Shown here piece after piece: positions 34,093 to 46,118 of a stretch of DNA of 64,000 nt. The notes beneath the pieces are model-generated. The model was not told where the DNA came from, did not search any database, and saw only the letters and a list, made by a program, of their open reading frames with translations. How positions within the stretch are numbered: position 1 is the first letter of the stretch; each line of letters opens with the position of its first letter. The position numbers and the translations under genes are program-made. This DNA is from Stereum hirsutum FP-91666 SS1 (taxonomy: Eukaryota > Basidiomycota > Agaricomycetes > Russulales > Stereaceae). The stretch spans positions 2,180,329 to 2,244,328 of the forward strand of contig NW_006763133.1 of assembly GCF_000264905.1 (NCBI RefSeq), written 5' to 3'.

Positions 34093-35516
34093 TTAGAATC
34101 GTCTGACAGGGACCTGCTGCTGCTGCTGATGCGGATGCGGCTGACCCTGGTGTGGCCCCGGATGTTGTCCCGGATGCGCATTGAACATGCTCCCAGGCGC
34201 GGGGTTAGGAAACTGTTGCGGCTGAGGGTACCCATTCGGCGGCCCCCGTCCCTGCATGTTCGGGTTAGGCGGGAACGAGCCGGCGGGGGGCATCATTCCA
34301 GGGCGACCGCCGCCGTGCGGAGGAGGGGCGAAACCGCCATGTGGTGGGCCCCCTGGGCCCCCTGGACCGGGTGGGGGGTAACCACGGCCGGCGTTGGGTG
34401 GCGGTGGGCCACGGTGTTGTTGGGGAGGGGGCATCTGGTGCGGTTGAGGGGGTGGCGGGTGTTGTTGGGGAGGAGGGGCGGCACCGGGGTCGCGGAGGGA
34501 GACTGGAGCACGACCGTGCACGGAGGGGGGACCGCCTCCTCCTCCTGGAGATGGGCCTGGCATCGGTGGACCGTTTGGCATGGGGGACGCAGCAGGCTGA
34601 GGCGGATTCTTCTCTGCTGCTTTGATTATCTCATCGCTGTCAAGGAGACGTGGCGTAAGTTGGAGAGTGGGGGTGGGATGGAGGGGCGGGAGATGGATGG
34701 GGGGAGACTCACTCGAGGAGATTGAGAGCTGCGCAGAGGACGACCCATTCGACACAGTCTTCGTTGCCCTCACCGAGGGTCTGCCAGACCGCCTTCTCCT
34801 CTGGCGTCTTCCCAGAGATGGTGATCCTTGTGCCACCGCCGTTCGGACCGGGCGGGTTCTTCTGTATCTTTCCGAATTCGATGCGCTTTGGTGGGATGTT
34901 GTGGCCGGCATAGGCGAAGTAGAACATGCTCCAGAAAGCGGCATTCGGGTTCGGTTTGGAGACCTGGAAGAGGGGGAGGTCTGGAGAGTCTGGGGCAGGA
35001 AGAGAGAGCTTGTAGATGGGAGAGATGACGCCTGTGTTCGTGATGGACCATTTGAGGTTGCGAGAGGCTTCGCAGCGGACGATCCGTGTGCTGGACGAGG
35101 AGTGCGAGTGACCTGGGTCGGACGCTGTGGCCTTGCCTGGGACATTGGAGTTTGGGCGCGGCGGGAAGAGCTTGGCAACGCAGAGGTCGCCTTGGGGAGA
35201 GGGCGTCAAGAGGTAGTTCTCGGCATTCTGTGCAGTAGTGGTCAGAGACTGCAAGACATATACTCTGAGTACGAGAACATACAAAGTTTGTGTGGAGATA
35301 CGAGTAGAGGATGTTCGAGGGTTGACCTAGAGAAAGATGAGCAAGGACAGTAGTGCGCAGTGGAACAGCAGAGGCGTACCGTGGGGGGTGACGATGAGGG
35401 TCGGGAGATGGTTGGGTATCGGTGGGTGGGTCGGGGAGGTGTAGACGGCATAGATGGCTGGCAGAAAGCAGATTAGGTTAGAACGAGGAGGAGGAGAGAG
35501 AGGACGGACCGGCCAT
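34093..35516 (-). CDS. Uncharacterised protein with a folded N-terminal domain and a Pro/Gly/Gln-rich tail
   Basis: I do not recognise the family. The start at 35514-35516 gives MA, an intron, then AIYAVYTSPTHPPIPNHLPT, LIVTPHGQPSNILYSYLHTN and, across another intron, AENYLLTPSPQGDLCVAKLF. The following exon looks like a compact mixed domain: IVRCEASRNLKWSITNTG, ISPIYKLSLPAPDSPDLPLF, NAAFWSMFYFAYAGHNIPP, RITISGKTPEEKAVWQTLG and CVEWVVLCAALNLLE. After one more intron (about 34635-34715) comes a tail of about 180 residues dominated by Pro, Gly, Gln and His, ending QQQQQVPVRRF. No signal peptide or membrane span. Clean splice sites and codon-level structure argue for a real gene. It is divergent from the PP2A B56 gene over 339 bp; no functional link can be claimed. 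Confidence 0.75.
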
Positions 35517-35855
35517 TGAAGGAGAGGACAAGCAAGAAGGAGGCGAAGCGTGCAACTCGCGCAGGCCGCCGCTTTAGTCTTATTTATCTGCACAGGCCGG
35601 ATCAGCTGGGCGTGTGCTACGCAGTCCGCTCCTTACATTCTTCGCTATTTCCACCGTTGTCGACGACTCTTCCGCCGCCGCCAACTACGCCGTCGCCATC
35701 CCAGCCCCCATCGTGCTCGACGATCCCGCGGGCGACGTCCACGCCGAGTGGGGAACACCGACTGCTGGCAGCGCTGCAACGCGGTAACGAACATCGATTG
35801 CTCTCTTCATCCCGGTCCGCCACCTAGCTCTCTCCCGTACCCCCTCCAGCTCGCC
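35517..35855. other. Divergent promoter between the Pro/Gly-rich gene and the PP2A B56 gene
   Basis: About 340 bp, pyrimidine-rich towards the B56 start, with an AT-rich CTTATTTATC near 35579-35588. No supported gene. Confidence 0.5.
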
Positions 35856-38164
35856 ATGAAGAGCTTCAAGAAGACACTCGTTCGTCGTTTACATTATCTT
35901 TTATATTCGGCCTTGCTTATCTGCATTCTTTCTATAGCTCAACAGGAAGGACTCGAGCTCGTCCAAGAACAAGGATCCCAAGCCAGCCGCCCAACCTTCT
36001 CCACCAAATCCTCCTCCGAACACTTCAAAGCCATTGCCAAACCCCCAACCGCCTGCACAACAGTCCCTCTCCTCTCTCTCCTCCAATAACAGCAGCAACC
36101 ACTCTTTGAATTCGCAGAGCAATTCATCTCTCACCCGTACCGCCTCTCCCGGCTCCTCTCAGTCCTCGACAGATCGCAAGTACCCCTACAACGACAAGAC
36201 CACCCCCGCGCCTCCCATCGTCGTCACCAGTCCAGACTCCGCTCCGGACCCCAATGTTCGTTCGGGCTCGTATGATGGAATCGAGAGGACGTCTCTGGGA
36301 GGTCTTGATGGCTCCGCCACTCCTCCCCGCGCCGGTACCCTCAACCGCCTCCGCTCGGGCCCAAAGGATACCATCCCGATGGTAGGCAAGCCGCCGAGGA
36401 AACAGAGGAGCAGTCGCTTCGTCGTTTCCGAGAAAGTCGAGATCGAGCGTCTGCCTCCCTTCCTCGGTATGTCCTCACTAGATCCACATCTCTCCTTCAT
36501 ATGCCCTTTCTTATCTATCTCTCTTAGAAACACCTCCGGCCGAGCGGCCACAGCTCTTCATCAAGAAATTGAACCAATGCCATGTCCTATTCGACTTCAA
36601 CGACGCCAGCTCCGAGCTGAAAGGCAAACAAATCAAGGCTCAGACTCTGCACGAGATGCTAGAGTATATCACGACGCAGCGCAGCGTCATTACTGAGAAC
36701 GTATACCCCGAGGTAGTGAAGATGGTATGTGATTTATTATTACCTCGCTTCCCCTACCGTAATCCTCAGCTCGCTCTCCCTCGCCTAGTTCGCGACCAAT
36801 CTCTTCCGAGCTATACCCCCGCCCGTCAATCCCACGGGCGACGCTTTCGACCCGGAAGAGGACGAGCCTGTTCTCGAACTCGCATGGCCTCACCTCAAGA
36901 TCGTATACGAGTTCTTCCTCCGTTTCGTCGAGAGCCCGGACTTCAACACGAACCTCGCCAAGCGATACATCGATCAGACCTTCGTTCTCAACCTCCTCGA
37001 GCTTTTCGACTCGGAAGATCCCCGTGAACGCGATTTCCTTAAAACCACGCTCCATCGAATCTACGGCAAGTTCCTGAACCTGCGGGCCCCCATCCGTCGG
37101 TCGATCAACAACGTGTTCTATCACTTCGTTTACGAGACCGAGCGGCACAACGGAATCGCGGAGTTGTTGGAGATCCTTGGGTCCATCATCAATGGCTTTG
37201 CTCTGCCGCTGAAGGAGGAACACAAGGCGTTCCTCATGCGCGCCCTCCTCCCGCTGCACAAGGTGAAGAGCCTGTCGATGTACCACCCACAGCTGGCGTA
37301 CTGTGTCGTTCAGTTCCTCGAAAAGGATGCCGCGCTCGCGGAGGATGTCGTCATGGGCCTCCTCAAGTTCTGGCCCAAAGTGAACTCGCCCAAGGAGGTC
37401 ATGTTCCTCAGCGAGGTGGAAGAGATCCTCGACGTCATCGATTTCGCAGAGTTCCAAAAGATCCAGGTGCCGCTGTTCCAGCAGCTCGCGAGGTGCATCA
37501 ACAGTCAGCATTTCCAGGTGGCGGAGAGGGCGTTGTACTATTGGAACAATGAGTACATCGTGAACCTCATGAGCGACAATATGGGCGTCATTTTACCCAT
37601 CGTGTTCCCTGCGTTGTATCAGAACTCAAAATCACATTGGAACCGGCGAGTGGTTTTTCTCTTTTGCTCGAATACGCATCTTGCTGACGCGATATGACTA
37701 GGACAATACACGGGATGGTATACAACGCGCTCAAGCTGTTCATGGAGCTGAACCCTGATCTCTTCGACGAGGTTACGCAGCAGTATAAGCAGAGGAGAAT
37801 CGAGTGCGCTGCCCTTTTCTTCTCTTACGGTTGTCGATCGCATCTGACGCGACGTGTTGTTTATAGCGAGCGGCAGCATATGGTCGACAAGTACGAAGGC
37901 TGGCTCAAGATTCGGGAGAAGGCAAAGGCGAACGCAAACGGTCATCTGCCCGAAGGATTTGCGGAGGACGAGCCGGCTCCACCTCCGCCACCACCACCGG
38001 AGGACTTGGACATCATGGACCTCTCGATGGAGCTTAACGCGGTGTCCATCGACGGAGAAGTGCCACAAGATCTGGATGATACGGGGATAGAGAGAGTACC
38101 GATGGCGGATCCTGGAATGGATGTCAGTGGACAACAGCAGTTGCATACCTTTGGCAGTGGCTAA
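35856..38164 (+). CDS. Protein phosphatase 2A regulatory subunit, B56 family (Rts1/Par1 type)
   Basis: Targets the PP2A catalytic-scaffold dimer to substrates; in yeasts it acts in septation, cell-size control and centromere protection. The ATG at 35856 gives MKSFKKTL, an intron, then [19 protein letters not shown] and a Ser/Pro-rich disordered N-terminus. The B56 HEAT-like array follows: [154 protein letters not shown] and [19 protein letters not shown], then [20 protein letters not shown] after an intron. The C-terminus after [12 protein letters not shown] is acidic and Pro-rich, ending LHTFGSG. The match to B56 is nearly continuous. Confidence 0.95.
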
Positions 38165-39051
38165 TTTATTCTCTATCTCTTTCTTCCCTTTCTCTCTCCC
38201 TTTCTTTCTTCTCTCCCCATTCCTGTTGCACGACCCATGCTCTTTCTTTTATCTTTGCTTCGCACAATCGAAAAAACGACCGAATCGAATCGACACGGCT
38301 TTTGCAGCGACCGTTACCTGAGATTGGAGCCGCTCCGCCACAGTCGCCTACAGGTGCGGGCCCGCATGTGCGCCGAAAAAGTGTCCTGCCAGGTCAGCAC
38401 TAGCCCATTTGTCAGTCTGTTCTCTGAATGCGAGTTAGTAAACTGCCTCTGTCCAGTTGACCCCACGGTCCTACGTGATCTGCAAGCGCACAAGAGCCTG
38501 GAAGGAGGAGCTGCATGAGGGAGTAAGTCGCTGTTATCATCATGAGTATGTCCGTTCGGACGATATCTTTCATCCTCTCTTTCTCTCTCTCGGAAATCTT
38601 GCACGCTGTTTCCCTGCTCGGAGTTGTGATTTTTCGTTTCGTTTCGCCTCGTCGTTTTAACGCTTATGCCTCTCCCATAGTTGTGTCTTTTTCTTCACAC
38701 TCGCAGTTTGTCGACAACTACCTTACGAATTCTTTGTCACACAATCCTTGCCATCTCCTCCCCTTGTCGCTGCTGGGATGTTCTATATTCGCGGCCGGTC
38801 CTCGAGCGTTCACTTGTCTACTAAGTACATTCGGTGTACATATGAGTTTCGCGGATGTGGCCTCCTGTACTGCGTGAAGTGTTCTCCGTTGTTCGACCTG
38901 GACGATGTGTCTGTGGCCCCGCGTGCGTAGTATAGACGGCGTTCTTAGTTACCAGTTAGTATAGTCCCGATATGTTCTTACCTATCGTCGAAAACCCACA
39001 CTCGTTTATTAGTCTTAGTCTTCTTTCGCTCTGTTCTTTTTGATCCTACGA

Positions 39052-39099
39052 TTCTCCGCAATTCTAACATGTTCCGGATTCGGACTGAACGTTCTCGAA
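39052..39099. promoter_or_regulatory. Heat-shock element array upstream of hsp70
   Basis: GAAcgTTCtcGAA at 39087-39099 is a perfect three-unit heat-shock element. Upstream TTC units start at 39052, 39062 and 39072, and the TTC at 39092 is in the same 10-bp phase, while GAA units start at 39087 and 39097. All six are in the alternating 5-bp register bound by the HSF trimer. Confidence 0.82.
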
Positions 39100-39234
39100 T
39101 GGGCGAGGGGTATCCCGCATCGTGGTGTGTGCGTGCTGCGGGCAGAGGGCGGAGGGTGGCGGTGGCGGGGTGGGTGCTGCTGACGTAAACCGACGTCAGC
39201 GAAAGTGGTCGAAGGGCGTCGAAAAGGCCGGAAG

Positions 39235-39257
39235 GAACGTCCTGGAATACGACAGAA
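39235..39257. promoter_or_regulatory. Degenerate second heat-shock element near the hsp70 TATA box
   Basis: GAAcgTCCtgGAA (39235-39247) followed by a GAA at 39255, units spaced by 10 bp, with one mismatch in the middle TTC. Lies 15-37 bp upstream of the TATA box. Confidence 0.5.
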
Positions 39258-39271
39258 CGTCGAAAAGCGAT

Positions 39272-39279
39272 TATAAAAG
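39272..39279 (+). promoter_or_regulatory. TATA box of hsp70
   Basis: TATAAAAG, 132 bp upstream of the ATG and just downstream of the heat-shock elements; the long pyrimidine-rich leader after it fits a strongly expressed gene. Confidence 0.7.
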
Positions 39280-39410
39280 ATGGCAGCCCCTCTGCCCGCC
39301 CCTCCTCACTTTTCATCTACCACATCAACTCCCATTCGCATCGTATCGAGCACCCCATCCCCGCCTTTTTTTCCACACTTTTACGCTCTCGAACGCTCTT
39401 GAATTAAGCA

Positions 39411-40037
39411 ATGTCTTCCTCAAAAGCCATCGGTATCGATCTCGGCACCACCTACTCGTACGTCTTTTTTTTTCTCTCTTTTGGGCAACCTGTTTCTTTG
39501 TGCTGATCTTGGGGTTTGCAATGTGTGCAGGTGTGTTGGTGTCTGGCAAAATGACCGTGTCGAGATCATCGCCAACGACCAGGGTAACCGGACTACCCCA
39601 TCTTATGTCTCGTTCTCCGACAACGAGCGTCTCATCGGTGACGCCGCGAAGAACCAAGTCGCCATGAACCCTCACAACACGTACGTACACATACTTCTGC
39701 ATAATCTCGACATCAACCGCTGACTTGTTGGTTTTTTCGCATTACAGTGTCTTCGACGCTAAACGTCTCATCGGTCGCAAGTTCGATGATGCTGAGGTTC
39801 AGTCCGATATCAAGCACTTCCCCTTCAAGGTCTTCAGCAAGGGTGGCAAGCCATACGTGCAGGTCACCTACCGTGGTGAGGAGAAGGAGTTCGTGAGTAC
39901 TTTCTGCGTTTTACTTACATCTCGCTTCTTGATAACTGACTTCGCCTTTTTCCTTTTATAGTCGCCAGAGGAAATCTCTTCCATGGTCCTCACCAAGATG
40001 AAGGAGACCGCCGAGTCCTACCTCGGTACCACCGTCC

Positions 40038-40077
<40 letters not shown>

Positions 40078-41701
40078 ACAACGTCAGGCTACCAAAGACG
40101 CCGGTACCATCTCGGGTATGAACGTCCTCCGTATCATCAACGAGCCCACCGCCGCCGCTATTGCCTACGGTCTCGACAAGAAGGTCACCGGCGAGCGGAA
40201 CGTCCTCATCTTCGATCTCGGAGGAGGAACTTTCGATGTCTCGCTCTTGACCATCGAGGAGGGTATCTTCGAGGTGAAGGCCACCGCCGGTGACACTCAC
40301 TTGGGTGGTGAGGACTTCGACAACCGTCTCGTCAACCACTTCGTCCAGGAGTTCAAGAGGAAGTTCAAGAAGGACCTCTCCTCCAACCCCCGTGCTCTCC
40401 GTCGTCTCCGTACCGCTTGCGAACGTGCCAAGCGTACCCTCTCCTCCGCCACCCAGACCTCCATCGAAATCGACTCGCTCTTCGAGGGTATCGACTTCTA
40501 CACTTCCCTCACCCGTGCCCGTTTCGAGGAGCTCTGCCAGGATCTCTTCCGTTCTACCCTCGAGCCCGTCGAGAAGGTCCTCCGCGACTCGAAGATCGAC
40601 AAGGCCAACGTCCACGAGATCGTCCTCGTCGGTGGCTCCACTCGTATCCCCCGTGTCGTCAAGCTCGTCTCCGACTTCTTCAACGGCAAGGAGCCCAACA
40701 AGTCCATCAACCCCGACGAGGCCGTCGCCTACGGTGCTGCCGTCCAGGCCGCCATTCTCTCCGGTGACACCTCTGAGAAGACCCAGGACTTGCTCTTGCT
40801 CGATGTCGCTCCTCTGTCCCTTGGGTATGTCTTTCTTATTTGTCTCCACTTTTTAGTGCTTCGACGCTGACGGTTTTCTTTCTTTAGTATCGAGACCGCT
40901 GGTGGTGTCATGACCGCGCTCATCAAGCGTAACACGACCGTCCCCACCAAGAAGTCCGAGATCTTCTCGACCTACTCCGACAACCAGCCCGGTGTGCTCA
41001 TCCAGGTCTTCGAGGGTGAGCGTGCGAGGACAAAGGACAACAACCTTCTCGGAAAGTTCGAGCTCTCCGGCATTCCTCCCGCTCCCCGTGGTGTTCCCCA
41101 GATCGAGGTCACCTTCGACATCGACGCCAACGGTATCCTGAACGTCTCCGCTTCCGATAAGACCACCGGAAAGTCGAACCGTATCACCATTACCAACGAC
41201 AAGGGTCGTCTGTCGAAGGAGGAGATCGAGCGCATGGTCAACGAGGCCGAGAAGTACAAGGGTACGGTCGCTTTTCCTTCCTCTTCGTATCATTTGACTC
41301 GATGCTGACGACATCCTTTTTCTATAGCTGAGGATGAGGAGGCTGCTACCCGCATCCAGTCCAAGAACGGCCTCGAGTCGTACGCCTACAACCTCCGTAA
41401 CTCCATCACCGACGAGAAGCTCGCCGACAAGTTCGACCCCGCCGACAAGACGAAGCTCACCTCTGCCGTCGACGAGGCCATCGCATGGCTCGACGCCTCG
41501 CAAGAGGCCTCGAAGGACGAGTACGAGTCGAAGCAGAAGGAGCTCGAGGCGATCGCCAACCCGATCATGCAGAAGCTCTACGGCGGTGCTGGCGGTGCAC
41601 CAGGAGGGTTCCCAGGTGCCGGTGGCGCACCAGGCGGCTTCCCTGGTGGCGCTCCTCCCGCTGGTGGCGAGGAGGGCCCCAGCGTCGAGGAGGTCGACTA
41701 A
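39411..41701 (+). CDS. Cytosolic heat-shock protein 70 (Ssa type)
   Basis: ATP-driven chaperone of the cytosol and nucleus. Six exons: 39411-39457, 39531-39680, 39748-39892, 39962-40824, 40888-41261 and 41328-41701, giving 650 residues, the usual size. The ATPase domain shows the three Hsp70 signatures, [32 protein letters not shown] and [17 protein letters not shown]. The linker [19 protein letters not shown] leads to the substrate domain ([19 protein letters not shown]). The C-terminus has GGAPGGFPG repeats and ends PSVEEVD, the EEVD motif that binds TPR co-chaperones and marks a cytosolic member. No signal or mitochondrial presequence. Codon use is strongly C-ending, consistent with high expression. 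Long open frames on the opposite strand are a by-product of that bias. Confidence 0.98.
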
Positions 41702-42356
41702 GCGGTTCTTCGCCCCTTTCTCGGTCTCGTCTTTCGTTCGGGTTTCGATTGTTGCTGTTTGATTTTACTTTATTTTTTTACCACGCGCATTTTTCCATGT
41801 ACTTCACACCCATCATTGATCTTCGTCGCCGTTTCTTTTTCTTTTTCTTTCCGTTCGTCTGCTTTGCTCGCTCCATGATGTCTCGTATGCTGTTGTCTGT
41901 TCCTCTGAGGACTCGTTATGTTCAAAAGTAATGACCGTCGTGTAGGCTTATGTTACTTCATGCATAGAACAAAGAATCGCATTTCCTTTTGACTCTCTCT
42001 TGACTCTGTGTGAGATTGCGAACGTGAGCATTCGAGTGGAACGACTCCCGATGTTGTTGGAACTTGGAAGCGACGCTAAGATGTCGTCTTTGTAATGAAA
42101 ATGACGATTTGACTTGTTTGCTCGGATGGCATTACCTGCGCTGTCGTGCTGGTGTCGTAGCAATTCAGACGACGCGGCGTATCACCGATGATAAATAACA
42201 GTGACGTTGTGTTCAAAGGTGCATCCAGAACAGATTCAATAAAAAGGAAACGCAGACCGAACAATAGTACAAGACATCCATGAACGATAATCCAATCATA
42301 ACGACAAGTCAAGACATAAGAATGCTCCTCCGAGTCATCTATCATAAACAAGCCTC
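41702..42356. other. Convergent 3' region between hsp70 and the PhoD-like gene
   Basis: About 650 bp; T-rich runs after the hsp70 stop (41760-41850) are typical of a 3' UTR. No supported gene. Confidence 0.5.
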
Positions 42357-45300
42357 CTAGGCCGAAGACGAACTCGAGTTCGTAGCATTGACAACACTGC
42401 TCTTCAATACGCCAGCGTTAACGACACCTCCAGCGACAGGCCTCGAGAGTTTATTGGCGTTGTTCTCCACCACGAACTGAGCGCTTGCGAAGCCGTCCAG
42501 GTTCGAAGAATCTGTGGCAAACAAAAGAGGAGGAGAGAGCGGCACGTCGTTTGTTCAGGCCACAGGCAGTAAGCAGTAGCGAGGAAGAAAGAACGCACTG
42601 GTGTTGTTCATGGCGTAGTACGTCGCCGTGAGGGTATCAGGATTAATGGTCAACGTGAAGAAACCACGGTAGGACCCTTCGCTCCATTGCAGCTCTTCGT
42701 TGCCCTTCGCGGCGACGAGGCCCGTCGAGATAACGTCCGCGGCGGCGGGAGAGATGTTTGCACCGAAGGAGGACCCGGAGGTCACAGCAGTCCCGGCGAA
42801 CTCGACGCCTGCGGCACCTGCGCCGGTGATTGGATCGTAACTGTGGAAATGAAGGCGAGAAGTCAGAGCGTCAGTACATAGGGCTTATTCTTTTCCGACT
42901 TTAATTTTGGAGGCCTGCGGGCGGTAAGGGTAAGGGTGATACAAGGTTTTCTCATGCACATACCTCGTATCATTGGGATCTGGAAGGCAGACGGATCAGG
43001 TATAGGAATACAAATGAGGGGTGGAAGTCAGTTGAGAAGGTTTTATTTAAATGGTGCGGAAGATAAATGGACAGACGGGACGGGACGCACGAGCGAGATC
43101 GGACACCCAATTGGCGTGACTGTCCCCAGAAAGTATTACCGTGTTGTTGATCCCGTTCGAGAAGAGATGGTCGAGCACGCGCTGCCTGTTCGCGCGGTAA
43201 CCGTCCCATGCGTCCTGCGCGAAGCATAGTCATATCAGTTATATCAGTCGAACCTTGAAGCTCGAAGGCGCCGGGGCGGAACGGGGACCGTGCCAGCTCA
43301 ATACTCACCAAGTCGACTACGGGAGCGAATTATTTATAATGGTGAGATGTCATGGTAGTCAACTATAGAGTGACGGCAGGAATAAACGTACAGACTCCAG
43401 ATTCGTTCAACTGTGTGAAGACAATTTGCTGACCCACAACGCGCCACACCGCTCCTCGGGCTTGAGACTCGGTCAATGAGTCGAAGAACCCTGTGTAGTA
43501 AGGTCGAAGCGGTCTATGGGAGAACTTCTACCTGGCGAAAATGACTTTTCTCACAGTTCTCTTGTTCGAAGCCCATCAAGGAGCGGTTGGCAAAGGCGGC
43601 GATGGTGTTGACATCTACATATCTCATGAGCATGCGCCCGTCAAAAAGAGTCAAAAGTCTTACATTCTAAAGACAAGAAGATTGGTAGAGTCAGTCACAT
43701 TAAGACGTCGACCAGATGGTGCTTACTTACCGGTGTTGTAATACAACTGACCAGAAAGGGCGCAAAGTCAGTGTCTATGTTGCAGATTGTCGAAGATGTA
43801 CTTCAAACTCACGTCAGTCACATCGCGATCGTATTGGCCTTTGAAACCGATGAGGATCAGCAAGAATCTTGGGCTCAAAAGCCAGAGCCTCTCTTACGGG
43901 TATCCAGCATGGTCAAATCCAAAAGCTGTCCAATCTGGAAGTTCCTCCAGATCCTAAGTTTGTCGTCCGCATCGACCTGCCTGATGGGCAACCATTCGTG
44001 ATACGCACGAACAGCAGCAAGCTTCCGATCCGTGAAACAGGCCTCAGATTCAGAGAACGAACAACCGACGCTCGAATCGTTACTGTCCGCCGTTCCTGCC
44101 TTCCACGCCTGGTCTGCCACCTACAACCCAGACCAGTTCAATTAGCTTGCATATATATGAGAAAATGACCGACATATGCTAACCTCATGGTCGTCCCAGA
44201 CAGTGATCCACGGAGCGTTCTGGTGAGCAGCGATGAGGCCAACGTCCGTTCTGTATTGGCCGATACGCTGACGATAGTCGTGTACGGTCGCGAGCTCACG
44301 GCCCTCGACTTTGCGGCCGATAGGTTCACTAAAGATCACCGTGAGACATGCAATCCCTACGCACGAAATCTACTCAACGTACCCGTTACCGAGAGATTCG
44401 TAAATCTACGGCGATGGAAAATAAATCACTGTTTTACCCCGTTCCTTGAATAGTCACTCACGTAATCACCGAGGTGAACAAAGACGTCAGCAGTAGTGTT
44501 GTGCGACGCGAAGTTGTAGGCGTTGAACCAGCCTGGTCCGAAGATGAATCTGTGGCGTCAGTGCTATCGCAAATGATGAGAGGTCCTCATTCTGCGTACC
44601 AGCCTGGTATTGTGAGCAGGAGAATACTGCCAAAGTAAAGTTGTTCCCGCCGTTGACTTGCTCGGCAGGCGTGTCCGGGCTGGCGATCGTCCTCGTCGCA
44701 CCAACGGGGCTGACGTTCGAAGAGTTTGTGCAGTCTGCGAACTATGACAAATGAGAGAATGAGCTTCAAGCACCAGAAAATCTATGAACTGGAATATCAG
44801 TACCTGGTACCAATATTTAGTGTCAGGCTCAAGGCCAGTAGCCTCCATCTTGACCGTGAAATCGACATCAAAGCTGGTGAACCCCTGAGCCGAGTCTACC
44901 GGCGTTCCCTCCAATGAAGAATCGTTGAAGATTGAGTAGGAGACACAGACGGGAACGCTCTCAGGCGATGGACCCGTGCCTGTCTCGTTATTAAATGGAA
45001 CCGCACGTGTCCATAGCAGGACGGAAGTGTTGAACGGGTCTCCACTTGCGACTGCAGGCAAAAAAATCATGGTTTGCTTAGCGGGTAATAATCGTCTTTC
45101 AACAAGTATTTGTCTGTTACCGGAATGAGTGAAGTTCAGTCCCCCGCTCCATACAAATGGAGCCTGATACGACGGTAATCAGACAACTTTCTAACATATG
45201 AGGTCAAGTCGTTTCAACTCACATTGCTGAAGTCGGCTCCGTAAAATGTCGGGTATGCATCATCCGAAAACTCGTTCGCTTCTACTTGTCTCTTTTCCTT

Positions 45301-45530
45301 CAAACTCCGAATGTGACGAGCTTGTATCTCGCGAGTGTCATGGGAAAACTACAATAATTCACATCCATGAGTAACCCCCGAGAATACCACCCGGAACCAG
45401 GAATACGTACTTGAGGGTGAGACAGAAATGGCGAACGGTACACTAAGTTACGATCGAGGAGCTCAGTGGCAGTGGCTGCACTGACGATGCAGAGCAAGAC
45501 GAGCGTCGACTTCATGATGGTGGGGTTCAT
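42357..45530 (-). CDS. Secreted PhoD-like alkaline phosphatase/phosphodiesterase
   Basis: Metal-dependent phosphomonoesterase or phosphodiesterase of the PhoD family, probably extracellular. The start at 45528-45530 (MNPTI) or the in-frame ATG at 45513-45515 opens a signal peptide MKSTLVLLCIVSAATATEL. The PhoD N-terminal domain has FLPAVASGDPFNTSVLLWTR and MEATGLEPDTKYWYQ. The metallophosphatase core shows LAVFSCSQYQAGWFNAYN, NTTADVFVHLGDY, APWITVWDDHEV, AVRAYHEWLPIR, the FEQENWFFDSL region and VILSGDSHANWVSDL. The last exon is the conserved C-terminal domain (GVEFAGTAVTSGSSFGANIS, TATYYAMNNT) and a Ser-rich end. Many potential N-glycosylation sites. More than ten introns, several giving exons under 100 bp. 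The family call is strong; substrate unknown. Confidence 0.9.
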
Positions 45531-46118
45531 GGACGCATCTCAAGTCTCGAAGACCCCCTTTTAAAAGCTTCGGCAAATCAGGGAGGGCCGAATGGTAATG
45601 ACCCACTTCATGTCAGTCTTCGCATAGAAGAACTCGAGCACCAGACTAGCTGAGGGGTCATTTGGAACGTTGGAGACGATCTCAGCGAGGCTCAGCACTG
45701 TTACCGTCGGCGCACGTTGCTCACCGAGGTCGATGATTGGAGATGCGCGCCCAAGTGAGATAAATACGAAGACATAAGGAGTTCCGCTTCCGAGGAAGTT
45801 GATGCGTTATGTCCAAACAATTGTGGGAGCTTTCAAGGCAGCGCGTGGAACGGAGGGGAAAGGACGCTGCTAAGAGGTACAATGAAGTCGTCGTGGACAC
45901 CGACCCACCTCTTGCAGCAAAACATGCATTGATAACCGTGCGAAAACGAGAGAAGGCGAGTCAGATGTCCCGTTCTAAATCAACAAAATGGAGATCCTGT
46001 CAAGGGGGTCGTGACTACGCGATAGATGGGCACGATGATGTAGCATGGACTGTATATGAACGGAGATAGTGAGCAACAGCATGAACGTGCGATGTCAGCA
46101 TACCTACATGATACATCA
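45531..46118. other. Intergenic region between the PhoD-like start and the spb4 stop
   Basis: About 590 bp with the PhoD-like promoter on the left. An 86-codon open frame at 45809-46069 (+) has no conserved features and is not called. Confidence 0.5.

Larger units (their letters stand above)
38165..39410. other. Intergenic region between PP2A B56 and hsp70
   Basis: About 1.25 kb, pyrimidine-rich after the B56 stop. The hsp70 promoter with heat-shock elements and TATA occupies the right end. Nothing recognised at 38300-39000; two tandem genes in the same orientation flank it. Confidence 0.5.

Noticed and set aside
40076..40849. 257-codon open frame antisense to hsp70 (and others at 40290-40856 and 40853-41503)
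   Set aside because: Its repetitive Asp/Gly/Glu/Val composition mirrors the strongly C-ending codons of the sense gene; such antisense frames are usual in highly biased hsp70 genes.
45809..46069. 86-codon + strand frame next to spb4
   Set aside because: No conserved motif, and its C-terminal part lies against the spb4 3' region; not enough to call a gene.
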